A stretch of DNA of 64,000 bases. Source: Ficedula albicollis. Taxonomy: Eukaryota > Chordata > Aves > Passeriformes > Muscicapidae. The stretch lies in assembly GCF_000247815.1 (NCBI RefSeq), contig NC_021677.1, positions 38,817,717-38,881,716 on the forward strand, in the 5' to 3' direction. The translations under genes and the position numbers were made by a program. Each line of letters opens with the position of its first letter. Position 1 is the first letter of the stretch. Below are positions 26,969-38,139 of this stretch, one piece after another. Below the pieces are notes generated by a model, which was not told where the DNA came from, searched no databases, and saw only the letters and a list, made by a program, of their open reading frames with translations.

Positions 26969-27818
26969 AGCTCCTTTCTTCATAGTACAAAAGCAAAATT
27001 GTCCAGCTTTTTTATATATCCATGTAAAATGCAAAACGCTCATAGATTTCGGGGGGAAATTAGTTAGTAAAATGATTAGGCAACAACCAGTCAAAATTAT
27101 TACTGGGTGCTAAATGATGAATAAGCATTGTCAGAGGATTTTGGCTTACTTCAACCACAAAGTACACACAGACCAGAAAAATCAGCTTGTAGAAAAACAC
27201 AGTAAAATGACACAAAAGAGGGACTTGACGCTCTTTCCAGTCTTATCTTTATTTCTAATTTTATTCTAATCTAACTATCATTCCAAATTTTCCTAACAAC
27301 TGTTATAAATCAAGATATCTTTCATTAATTAAATATTTTTATAAAACAGCTGCACACAAAATCTAAGTTTCAAGTTAAAACTCTGGGAAAAAAGTAGTTC
27401 TCTTTGTGCGGGAGTGTGATTTCAGGGAAGAAAGGTAGGAGTCAGGATGCAGAGAAACTTCACTAGAATATATCAAACAGCACTGGAAGTCAATTAATGA
27501 GGAGGTAGAAGCAGGGAAGCATTCAGCTTTACCTCTCTCCAGATAGCAATAAATCTCTTGCAAATTCAGCTGTCAGAAATGATTGCTTTGTTTTCTACAA
27601 GTGGCATTACTTCCTCTTATACTGGAATTAAAATTGATTGAAATTGATTCATGACTTTTCAATATTTCCCACACCCCTTCATTCCTTTCAATTTGAAAAC
27701 ATTATTTCTGTGAAACAAACACAGATAAAACCAGCATATAAGTTTCTGTATTTTGTTTCTGTTTCTTTCTTTGAGACATCTAAGTATCAAGATGAGAGAC
27801 AGACTGGTAATTAATTTT
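26969..27818. other. Intergenic, AT-rich
   Basis: No gene, RNA gene or recognisable repeat. Confidence 0.55.
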
Positions 27819-28420
27819 CCTTCAAAGAAATGCTTTCAGAAATGATGCCTTCCTAAGGAAATGCATTTTTTCAAAATGCTTTTTACTGATTTTTCTGGGT
27901 CAAAAAATAGGAACAGAATAATTATAAATTCTCTAAGCAGTCACACAGAATGGTTCAGATCAGAACAAAAGTTTTGCTGTGCTGCTGGGAAGGATTTCCC
28001 ATTTGAAGTCTTGCTTCTGCTGTTGGACCCACCCGGATGAAGAGCAATGAACAAGCAGTGATGCCAAGGTGTTGGACTGGCCCAAGGTGGGGGCCAAAGG
28101 AGGAAAAGAAGCCTGTTCCCCTTCAAAGAAATGCTTTCAGAAATGATGCCTTCCTAAGGAAATGCATTTTTTCAAAATGCTTTTTACTGATTTTTCTGGG
28201 TCAAAAAATAGGAACAGAATAATTATAAATTCTCTAAGCAGTCACACAGAATGGTTCAGATCAGAACAAAAGTTTTGCTGTGCTGCTCGGAAGGATTTCC
28301 CATTTGAAGTCTTGCTTCTGCTGTTGGACCCACCCGGATGAAGAGCAATGAACAAGCAGTGATGCCAAGGTGTTGGACTGGCCCAAGGTGGGGGGCCAAG
28401 GAGGAAAAGAAGCCTGTTCC
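27819..28420. repeat. 301-bp tandem duplication
   Basis: 27819-28119 and 28120-28420 are adjacent copies with a period of 301 bp. They differ at only a few positions (CTGCTGG versus CTGCTCG, and the length of a G-run in the GGGGGCCAA segment). The short open frames in both copies are mirror products of this duplication. Confidence 0.95.
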
Positions 28421-31400
28421 AGGCAGGCACCCACAAGGAAAAGCAGAGTGCACTGGTGGTTCAAGGAGCTTGTGACAACATTTTGTGGTGAAACTGCCTG
28501 CATGCATAGCTCTGCCTGCACTTCTTTGGTTTCAGCAGCTGTAAAACTCTGCTTGTTTGGATTCAGCTGCAGGACCAATTTACCTATAGTCTTGCAGCAA
28601 CAGAATACAATAAAATTCAGGTGTCTTTATTCTGTAGCATTGCTAAGAAAAGATCGTATTGAAAAGCCTGCTTATTCTTGTTCCAGGTATCATTTTAAAT
28701 GCAGGACCTAAATGAACATTTCTTGGTCTATCATGACACAAACCTTGTAAGACCATTGGTTTTTATGATCCCCCATTACCTACAGGGAACTGAGGGATAA
28801 AACATGCAAAGATCAACTGGCTTGCACAGAACTTCAGCAGTAATGGTGAGGATGGGGAAAGCACTGGGCCAGTCCCTGCAAAATCTCAACAGAGAGCTGT
28901 AACCATGATGACATCTTTTCTCCCAGAATATAGATAGTTGTATTTAGTCTAATTTAATTCTATGTTTTTCATTGTTTCTACTCCCTTGTATTTCAGGCCT
29001 TTGCTGACTTCAGCTGTAGATCCCCACAACACCAGGGTGTGTTTCTTTAAAACCAAGACCAGCATATAATGACATTTATAATGACACACCAGCAACGGTT
29101 CACGGACTTCCCTTATCCCAGAGGGCTTTTTCATATGTTCCAAGCAGTGAATAATGAGAAGATCACTGAAAGGTTGTCAGAAAAATGGAGGACAAGGGCA
29201 GTAATCTGAGCAAGGGAGAGCAGGTGGGAAAGGGACCCATGATTGCATAGCTAACTTGTCAGGAATGGGAGTGACTAAAATAAATACAAAACAGCTGGAG
29301 TCACAGGGAGCATTCCAGGACAGGGTGAGAAGAATGGCAGCATTTCTTTCTTGCCATGAAGGTATGCCATATTCTTGGTGATTAGTACCTGCTAAACCAG
29401 TTTTTCTAAATCATGCTGTACTGATTTTTTTCCCTCAGAAGGACACAAGGAAGTAACATTCAGTGTTGCTACACAGCAGTCGTTGGATGACTGACATAGT
29501 CAAATATTTTTTAATTTAAAAAGTCTATGGAGTTACAAAAATGACTATACAATCTCCCTAAAAAGTAGATTGTGAGGCCTATTCCTTTCTTAATTAATTC
29601 TCCAAGAAGCCTGAACTCTGGTTATAAGCTGTAACATTGATATTACTTGAGAGAAAATTGGTTCCTAATGCCTGTAGCCATTGCAGGCAGGATCATGGAG
29701 CTCCGTGTCGCTAGGAGTCAGAAACACCTTTTTCTGAGAGGTTCTGAGGGACTAATAGTCTGATTTTCTTCTGCACAGAAACAGCTCTCCTCTATGCATT
29801 TAATGACCTGATAACCTTTAGACTTCTTGGTGTCTGTGCAACCTGCAGCAGCAGCAACCTGTCAGAGTCACGTAACCAGAATTGGTTCCTTCCTCTCCTG
29901 TCAGACTGCTTTTCTTTGTTTTCATCTCCTCTGTGCTAACAGCCCTTCTGTGTAGCATCCTGCAAGGTCAATTTCTGGCACTCTCCTTTGGCACGTCTTG
30001 TAACACCCTGGTCTCTTCTCTACCTGTATAGCTATCTGTGCTGGGTAAGTGTCTTCTCTTCTGCAGCTCCAATACCTGGAACAACCTTACTTTGTCTCTT
30101 GTTGACTCTCTGTCTTGTTTCAAATTGCATTTGAAATAGCTTTTCACCTTTGCTATATCTATTTTTTCTGTTCACTGTCTGCTTGACACTTGTAATTGCA
30201 TTAGAGGCCCTCAGTGAAACACTTTGGCACAGCTAAAAGATAAGTCCATATACACATGTCCTATATTAAAGGGGAATTCACAGGCCAGAAGAGTTTTCAT
30301 TTGATACATGCTGTTGTAAAAACAAAATGGAGATGAAACACTCCCCACAAGTGTGAGTTTGGAACTGATGCATCCCTCAAACTGTGCTGGAGGGTATTTC
30401 TCCATGGGTTAGAAGCAATTAGTATCAGTAACTTTTCACACACTGATTTTTAAATACTCTCCATTTTGCAGTATTTTTCCTCCTTTGCTGTTTGGGACAT
30501 ATATTAAGGAAGAATTATGAGTGTGATAAGAGAAGGTATCTCATCCCCACAATGTAAGAAATGGCTTTGTCATAAGCCATTGCAACATGTCAATGAAGGT
30601 TTTCCACTGCACTGAGGAGTTCCTGTGCTGTCTCACGTTAAACTGTGGTAGATAATTCAGGAAGTGTGGTGTTGCACCCTGTCACTGCTAGAGGCTACAG
30701 GCAGTAGAATCTGCTTAGCTGCCTAGTCTGAACAGGCTGCCTTCCCTCACTGGTAGTTTAGTGTGTATTGAACAGATGGCTCTTTATGCCTTCCTTTCCC
30801 ATTTTATAATGCTATACTTGTCACAACAAATTCTGAAAAATTAATGCATACATGAAAGCAACAATCCATGTATTTTCTTTCTTTCATGAATTTTGTGCAA
30901 AGGCTGTAGCTCAGGGTTTGAGTTTGATACTACATACCTTCTTGGCCAGAGAAGCGTCTGGTTAGCTTAGGCAAATATGGGGTGTACAAAATTACTGGCA
31001 TAAAGTTTGCCTCTCATTACTGTAATAACTCTGCAGACATCTTGCTTTCTTGCTGATGCACACACAGGTTACATGCATGAGGCTACAACTACATAAAGCT
31101 GAAGTTAAAGTACTAGGAAATTAAGGGAAGTTTCTTCATTATTTAAATAATTTAGATGACTCAGGATCTGGGTTGATAACAGTTCTTCTGTATAAAGGTA
31201 ACAACAGGGTGGGACTTCCATACTACTCCAAATATACTCAGAAGACTCAAAAACAGAACAGCAAGAGACAGGTTTATAGGCCAGAGCTGGGTGAAGACTT
31301 GCCCATGCTATGTGTTTTCAGTAAGAGATGAAGCTTTGATGGGAAATAGACTGGCCTTGGCAACTCAAGGGGGAGTGACAGTTTCCATTAAATGCAAAAT

Positions 31401-33994
31401 TCTGCATGTATTAACTATGTATGAAATAATGTAGGATATGCATGTACAGCTGTATAAGAGACTGTGCATTAGAGAGTTATTAAAATTACCAGAGAACAGG
31501 CTACAAAGGCATAGCCTTTTTTCTCTCACAAGCATTAGTAGGTGTATAATTCTAGTTTTGAGCCAAATGTGTTTGTGACAATTGATTTAGCCTGGCTGTT
31601 GCTACAAAACTTGATAACAGCATATTGTAGAACCGGTGAAATAGTTCATAATTAAATAAGAAATGTTATTATATTTATGTATAAACAACTTATTTGTATT
31701 CATAGTAGATTGTCTCCACAAATCTATTCTTGTCTCAGAGCCAAATAGAGATTTAATGTCATTGTTATGTTTAGGTGAACATCACGCTCTTATATTCCCC
31801 TCTGTTTGGCCTTGAATAAAAATCAGAGCAACAATAATATAAATGCTATGAAAGTAGTAATGAACAGTAGCCCATCTGTACTGGACAGAATTCTACAAAT
31901 CAATTAGATGGTCGTAAAAAGCTAATCAGATGTGGATGAATCAACTGTGGAAATAAAATGGATTGAACTCTTATGTTTATTGTTCATGTATAACCCTTTT
32001 TGATACTCAAGATGGGTAAATTACACTAATTAACCTTTAAAAATTTAGATGATTTCTTAATAATACCTTCAAACAATGCCTATTCTTTTCATTGTTATAT
32101 TTAAGTGTTTTGTCCATGACAAGGCAGTTTCATTAGATCTACAGAAGTAGTTGTTTTAAGTTGTGCTTTCTTTTTTTCCTATTTCTCAATCATTAGATTT
32201 TCTACAGTATGTTATCCCACCTCTCCCCCATCAGATTTAAAGTCAGAAGAAGTCAAATTCAAAATTCCTGTATCCTAGGAAGAAATGTCAGGAGAACTTT
32301 TCTCCTGGAGGCCTGTTGAGTTGGGTCTCACTGCTTTTGGGTGGGATGGATTATCTGACAGGTCATCAAACCCTCTTCCTGACCACAGGAGCACCTTCTC
32401 TGGGCCAGTGCAATGCTGGCAGCAAAGGCAATGTGTACCCAGCCCCTCTGGACAGCTGCCTGGATCCTTAGGAACCTGCAGGGCTGGGGGGAGTTCCATT
32501 CACTTACTGCCATGCTTTGAGGTGGTGAGCAATTGTGAGAGGATTATGTGGGTTCCTGTGAGGGCATGGCTGAAGGGAGAGCCCTACAGCTGCAGGGGCC
32601 TGGAGCATTTGACAACTCTTCAACAGGAATGGTTATGGAAAACACCCACTTCTGTGGGGCAAGGGAAAAGATATCTGTAAGGGAATCTTTCCAGAGACTT
32701 TTTATTACCCCTTCAAAGCCCTTTCTCCAGGTTTTCATTGAGGAGTGGATGGCTACTGCTACAGCATCTGCTACTGTAGAAAATGCTTTGTTTATTCTCA
32801 CTGGTGCAAATTATTTGTAAACTGATCAATCTAAAATTTACATTTATTCAGTATTTTGACTACTCGTCCTTAAAAAAATTAATTTTCAGCATTCGGAGGT
32901 TAAAATTTCTCAGTATTTTTATAAGGTCTTAATTAAAACAAAAGAGATAAATTGTGATGTATTAAATAAATAAATAATCTAGGACTGATCACAATACATT
33001 GGATAGAATGGTGAATGGTTTGAGTTTTCTAAATTACTGATATTACCTGCTGATATGAGGGCTGTTCAACAGGGCACTTCACTTTTGGGTTTATTTATTA
33101 AAATCCTGCACTCAACTGTAAGAAATTAGCCTCCTAGAGATGAATCGCTCCCTACTCAGGGAGCCTGCAGCAAGGAAACAGATCATGCACACATTGCAGA
33201 ACTGCACAGTAACACAAGATCCAATGTTTTACTACATCTCTCACACAAGGTGCTAAACAGCAATGTGAGACAAATGTTCTTGGCATAATAGTGATGCTCT
33301 TACACATTTTCCTCAAATAATTAATGCCAAATTTACAGTGTGGTACAATTATCCTTTTTATCTTGTAACTGGAAGCTCTTTAATAACTGAGGTGCAATGT
33401 GAAGCACAGGCTATTGAACTCTGACAAACCTGGAAAGATCAATAGATCAGCTTTCAGGTAAGCATAAATAAGGAGACAGAGTTTTATATGTGATTTTTTT
33501 TTTTTTATTGAAGCTCGGATAAAAGTCTGTTTTGAGTTCTTGCGCTGGAAAGAAAACTATCCTTTCAGTTCTTGGTTGGCTACAGGGATTTTTAGCATTT
33601 CCTTCAAACCATGCTCCTTGCAAACACCAGGACAGTAGAGATGCAGCTCAGATATGTGCCTTGGCAACCTGGAATGCTTTGCAATCTCTCCAGCAGGACA
33701 TACATACGATGACCAATCACTCTTTTCTAGTAAGTTTGCAGCATAGTAAGGTTGCAGTTTTTGATAGTATGGAATAGCTGTACACTAGAACAATGATAAC
33801 CGTGTTCTGGGTAAGTTAATTAAGAAATGCTATTCCTAATTACCTGGAATTTTAATTGGGCAGGTGAGGGAAAAGTTCACAGAATTTAATCTGATCCTCA
33901 CAATACATCATCCTGCAATTGCTTGCAGCTATGGTTGGTGCAAGATTTCCCAAAATGGGAATACCTTCAATACAGAATTAAATAATTAATATTG
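28421..33994. other. Intergenic, no gene recognised
   Basis: About 5.6 kb of mainly AT-rich sequence. The 131-codon plus-strand frame at 32285-32680, in a GC-richer patch, has overlapping frames on the other strand and no similarity I recognise. A T-run at 33494-33506, preceded on the minus strand by AATAAA, looks like a possible retroposed tail, but I could not identify a source gene. Confidence 0.5.
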
Positions 33995-34260
33995 TGTGTG
34001 TGTGTAACACAAATCTGGGTGGTAACAGGGAAGAATGATACAAGGAACAGGAGAACCCACCTGATCAACATGTGGCTTCAAGGCTGGGATACTTTAAAGA
34101 GGGAATCTGAAAGGTGCAGGAAAAGGCTGTCGCTATGTGCTCATAGGCAAGCCAGCGGGGAAGACTACCAGACTGGCTGAAAGGGAACTTTTGCTGGAAC
34201 TCAGGGGAAAAACAAGAGTTTATACCCTTTGGAAAAAGGGGTGGGTAACAGGGGTTAAAT
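33995..34260 (+). mobile_element. Probable CR1-like LINE fragment
   Basis: One frame starting at 34158 reads GKTTRLAERELLLEL, followed by a segment containing TLWKKG near 34233. The stretch resembles the basic linker between the endonuclease and reverse transcriptase of avian CR1-type non-LTR retrotransposons, where an Arg/Leu/Glu-rich helix is followed by a Trp-Lys-Lys-Gly-type motif. The open stretch is short and no catalytic domain or 3' CR1 end is visible, so this would be a small, decayed, 5'-internal fragment. Family assignment is from memory of the pattern and is tentative. Confidence 0.35.
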
Positions 34261-34298
34261 TAAGGGTTATGTTAAATCACTAACAGTGAAAACTGGAA

Positions 34299-34488
34299 AG
34301 GCAACAGTTCCCTTTTATCATTCTTCCCGGTTACCAAAGGGATTGAGTAAAACACCACCTGTGCTCCCATCCCTTCAACCAGTTATCTTAGCGAGGCAAC
34401 AGTTCCCTTTTATCATTCTTCCCTGTTACCAAAAGGATTGAGTAAAACACCACCAGTGCTCCCATCCCTTCAACCAGTTATCTTAGCA
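34299..34488. repeat. 95-bp tandem duplication
   Basis: Copies at 34299-34393 and 34394-34488 (period 95) differ at about three positions. It lies just downstream of the putative CR1-like fragment. Confidence 0.92.
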
Positions 34489-37189
34489 TCCTGAAGTCCT
34501 TTTTAACTGCCCTAGAACTTCTGTCCTCTGCCTCATCACTGACCACACAGTCAGTCAGGAGTGAGTAATAATCAGATGGTACTCATCTCCTAGTAACATC
34601 TCTTACCTGAAGGGAGGCAGCAGGCTTTGGGATGGATCCAGCCAGCGTACAGGTCCCTCAGTTTGCCTGAGAAGGAAGTAACTACAATAATTACCCTTTT
34701 TTCTTTCTTAAAACCCATAGTTGCAATGTGTCTGGTTGACTGACTTGCTCTGGGCGAATGCCTGGGTAGACCACCTTCACTACCATTTGCTTGATTATTG
34801 AGTTCCAGAGACTCATACCAATTCCACAAGTGCACCTGAGAAGGCATGAAAGGCTGGTAGGGATTCTCCTGCCTTCAAAACAGGGACCTGTTTCCAATCC
34901 CTCCTGTTTTTTAGGTCCCCTCCTTCTGCCTGATGGCAAGAGGCTAAGGGTTCCTCTGACTCTTGCTAAGGTTCCATCTGCTGCATTTCTCTCAGGGATG
35001 GAAGGGTGTGACTCCACCAGTCTATTTCTCTGAAGTTTGCCCGTGAAAGAACATGGGTGCTTTTGTGGAGACACCTCTACTTGTCTGCACGGCAGGAACA
35101 TCTATTGGACAGCAACTGGCATTCTCCCTACCTGTCAGTCCAGAGCTCTTTAATTTGCAAGTGATTTGAGAAACATTTCTTCTGGTTTTCTTGTAAGATG
35201 GTATCTCAGTCCATAAGCAAATCCACTGCCATTAAAATAATAAGCATAGAGCAGATTCTTCTTTGATTTAGGCTCACAAGCCTAAATAACACAAGTGTGT
35301 TATTTAAAGGCTGTCTCACCTTCATCATGTGGACATTTGAGAGGATTTCTCTACTCTCTCAGTCAGTAGCCTAGGTGTTGAGACACATCCTCTGCTTTTG
35401 CTTAATCTCTGATTACCTCTCAGGCTACAGATACTGCAGCTGCACTTATCAGCAAGTACTGGAGTGCTTCAGTTGCAGAGGAAGAACAGCAGAATTTACA
35501 GTTCTGGAAAAAGCATGGTGTAAGAGATCAAACCTGGATCCGCTTTGTTAGGGGGCTGTAGTGAGAGCTCATCTTTCTGCAGACAGTGGAAGTTAGTTGT
35601 AGAAGATAAAAACCAGGGAGACAAAAGGCAATGAAGGTTAAACTGGTAAGACCAGTAGCACTGAACCACAGAAGAGCATCCTGCTCCTCTATGCCTCTTC
35701 ACATAAAGTCATACAGCAGAGGAAGAAAAACTTCCAACAATTTGGCAGACCTCTGAAATATGCAAGTACGTTTAACAGTCAGCTCAGAGCAGCCCTGAAT
35801 TTTTACAAACAGGCACATTGGCATTAAGCACCCAAGAAAGTAAGAACTTGAAACCAAAGAATGGCAAGAGACTAGGAACAAAGCAAGATGAATGCCACAT
35901 GACATTTATCGAGTTTGTCTTTCATGTGTATTTGATAGTTTATACAGGGTTAGTAAGTTACTATAGAGAGTACGTGCACTGTTGTTTCCTTAGCTATTCA
36001 TTATGCTTTTAACCCTAAACTGCTACCTTACTGCCATCTTAAGAAAGTGGAGAGTTCCAAAGCAAGAGATCTTTCAAGTAGCCAGCAATTCACTACAGAA
36101 AAAGCCACTTTGAAACAGCTAATGCAGTCCTTGTAACCAGTATCTCTTGAGGAAATCAGCAGTTTGCAATTCATTTCAAGAACTGACCCCTGATGAGGAT
36201 TGCAGGCTTTTGTTCTTACATATATATACATATGCACTTGTTCTAATGTAAACAAACAACACAGAATTTTAATACTAGACAAATATTTCAGGCCTAGGAT
36301 CTACCAAGTAGTTTTTTCTAGGGCTTCAACCCAGAATTATTCAAAGAAAACTACATACTGCAAAAGCACCTTTACTGCAAATGCAGTGGACTTAAGCCAC
36401 CACGTGCTACCAGTACTTGTACTACGATGCATGAGTGGAGGCTGCTGCTTTATAAAAGCTAAAACCCTTCAGCCATTCCTCCCAGCCCTGTAACAGCCAC
36501 CTCCTACCCCACTGTTTAAAGTACTCTTTGAAGTGTATGGTGTGGCAACTCTGCCCACACTGTACTCTTTCAAGCTATGGCTCCTGGGCAAGAGGACCAT
36601 AAAAAGAAGTAAAGCTTATCTACTTAAAGTAAGAAAATTGCAGCTTGCTGTGCTGCTTCACCAAAACAACCCTCATAAAACATATTGGTAGGATGTTCAA
36701 TAATGGCAAGGCTTCATGTTCATTTCAACAAAAGTTGCCTCTGTAGGATACTGTACTAACATGTAGCACACAGGACAATCTTCAACTGCAACAGTACCTC
36801 TTCCTATCCACCGTTGTACTCGAGACACTCATCTCCTGGAAGGAGAAGCAGCAGCTTAGAGGTTATTATCATACTGTCATCCTTCCTGGAGCCAGGACAA
36901 GAGCTCAAGCAGCTTTCTCTCCCATCTCTTCTGATACATCTCCACAGAAACATTAGCTGAAGCTGCTATAACAAATGTTATTCTGGATAAAAAGACAAGG
37001 TCACAGAAAACACCTACTGTTCTTCAAAGGCTGTGTCAAGTCAGTACTGTTCATAACATAACATGCCACAGAGACTGATACAGGGACAATATGATTAACA
37101 ATATGACTGCTGTAAGCAGAGCAGTTTGCATAAAACTCCCTCGGTAACAGCTACTTTTCTTCTAAACTGAAATAATGACAGTAAATACA
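34489..37189. other. Non-coding, downstream of MBIP
   Basis: A GC-richer patch at 34600-35100 contains a 136-codon minus-strand frame (34691-35101) and an opposing plus-strand frame. Neither is recognisable and both may be decayed mobile-element sequence. The remainder is AT-rich. A longer MBIP 3' UTR reaching into this area is possible but cannot be shown. Confidence 0.45.
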
Positions 37190-38028
37190 AGAACTTGTAT
37201 AAATAGAAAACGGTTTATTAAAAACAAACAAAAAGTCACAACACAATCTCACTTCACAGTCTGGCCAAAGGTCAGACGCTAAACAAGCATCCATGCTTCA
37301 AAAGTCATGTAAGCATGCATATAGAAGGGAAGTTGGTGCCTTGCTGGCATGCTCCTCAAAATCTCCTCTGGGATGGTTTTTAGAATACACTGTTTGTGAA
37401 CAGGTTATGAAATTTGAATTCCCACAAAACACTGAAAAAGTGAAGAACACTTGTTTTTATTTACACATATAGGATTTCCATAAACACCTGTCACACAGAA
37501 ATGCAATTTAGTGCATTTCCAACAGCTGTGAAAACAGTGACAAATACAGAAAAAAACCCACAGGTAAGCATACATTCTGCAAGGCTTTGGTAATTTTTTT
37601 CCCAAAGTCAGTTTATTTCTGAGGAAGTACTTAATTTAATTTCACAAGTCTATGCAAACTACTTACATGAACAGTATCCAAAAGATAGTCCTTTTGAATA
37701 CTTAGTCACCAAGAATTACACGGTGAGATATAGCTTTTGTGTGCAGGTTGAGACTTTTCACATACAAACAATGCTGCAGTCCTCCTTTATAACAGAAGGG
37801 AACGGATTATTAGAATGACATTCCTGAAACATTCTTCATTTTAAAGTAACTATTTCATTAATAAGGCTGCTTTTAAACAAGTTACTCTGAAAGAAAGCTT
37901 TGAAGATCATCCAAAAGGAGCATATACGCATGCTTTGTCTTCATTGCTAGTCATCTCTGACAAACACTACTCAGGTAGGTCTATGGTTTAGGTATGTGTA
38001 AATCATGATGAGGATTCTGAAAACACTT
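37190..38028 (-). other. MBIP 3' UTR (predicted)
   Basis: This is the sequence from the MBIP stop codon to just beyond the AATAAA signal at 37214-37219 (minus strand), giving a 3' UTR of about 0.84 kb. The exact cleavage point is estimated from the usual 10-30 nt spacing. Earlier candidate signals exist (TTTATT on the plus strand near 37456 and 37613), so shorter isoforms are possible. Confidence 0.5.
37214..37219 (-). promoter_or_regulatory. Polyadenylation signal AATAAA for MBIP
   Basis: AATAAA on the minus strand, followed downstream by AT-rich sequence. It is the most distal clean hexamer within 1 kb of the MBIP stop codon. Choice among several hexamers is inference. Confidence 0.5.
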
Positions 38029-38139
38029 CTATCGAAGAAGCTGCTCAGCCTCCTTGAACTTGCTTTCTTTTGTTTTCCTCAGTAATGCCTGTTTTATAGC
38101 ATTGATCTTTTCATCAAGTTCAGCCAGTGAATAGCTCTG
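38029..38139 (-). CDS. MBIP: MBIP coding exon 9 (terminal)
   Basis: 111 nt including the stop. It encodes QSYSLAELDEKINAIKQALL followed by a Lys/Glu-rich tail ending AEQLLR, then TAG at 38031-38029. The acceptor is TTTTAG. The helix with Leu spacing matches the second zipper of the family. The last dozen or so residues do not match the human C-terminus as I recall it and form a continuing amphipathic helix. Confidence 0.94.
   Translation of the reverse strand, partial: QSYSLAELDEKINAIKQALLRKTKESKFKEAEQLLR

Noticed and set aside
33494..33800. Possible processed pseudogene on the minus strand with AATAAA and an A-run
   Set aside because: The A-run is only 13 bases, no source gene is recognisable and no target-site duplication is visible.
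34691..35101. 136-codon minus-strand frame
   Set aside because: No similarity I can name. Possibly decayed mobile-element sequence, but not supportable as a gene.
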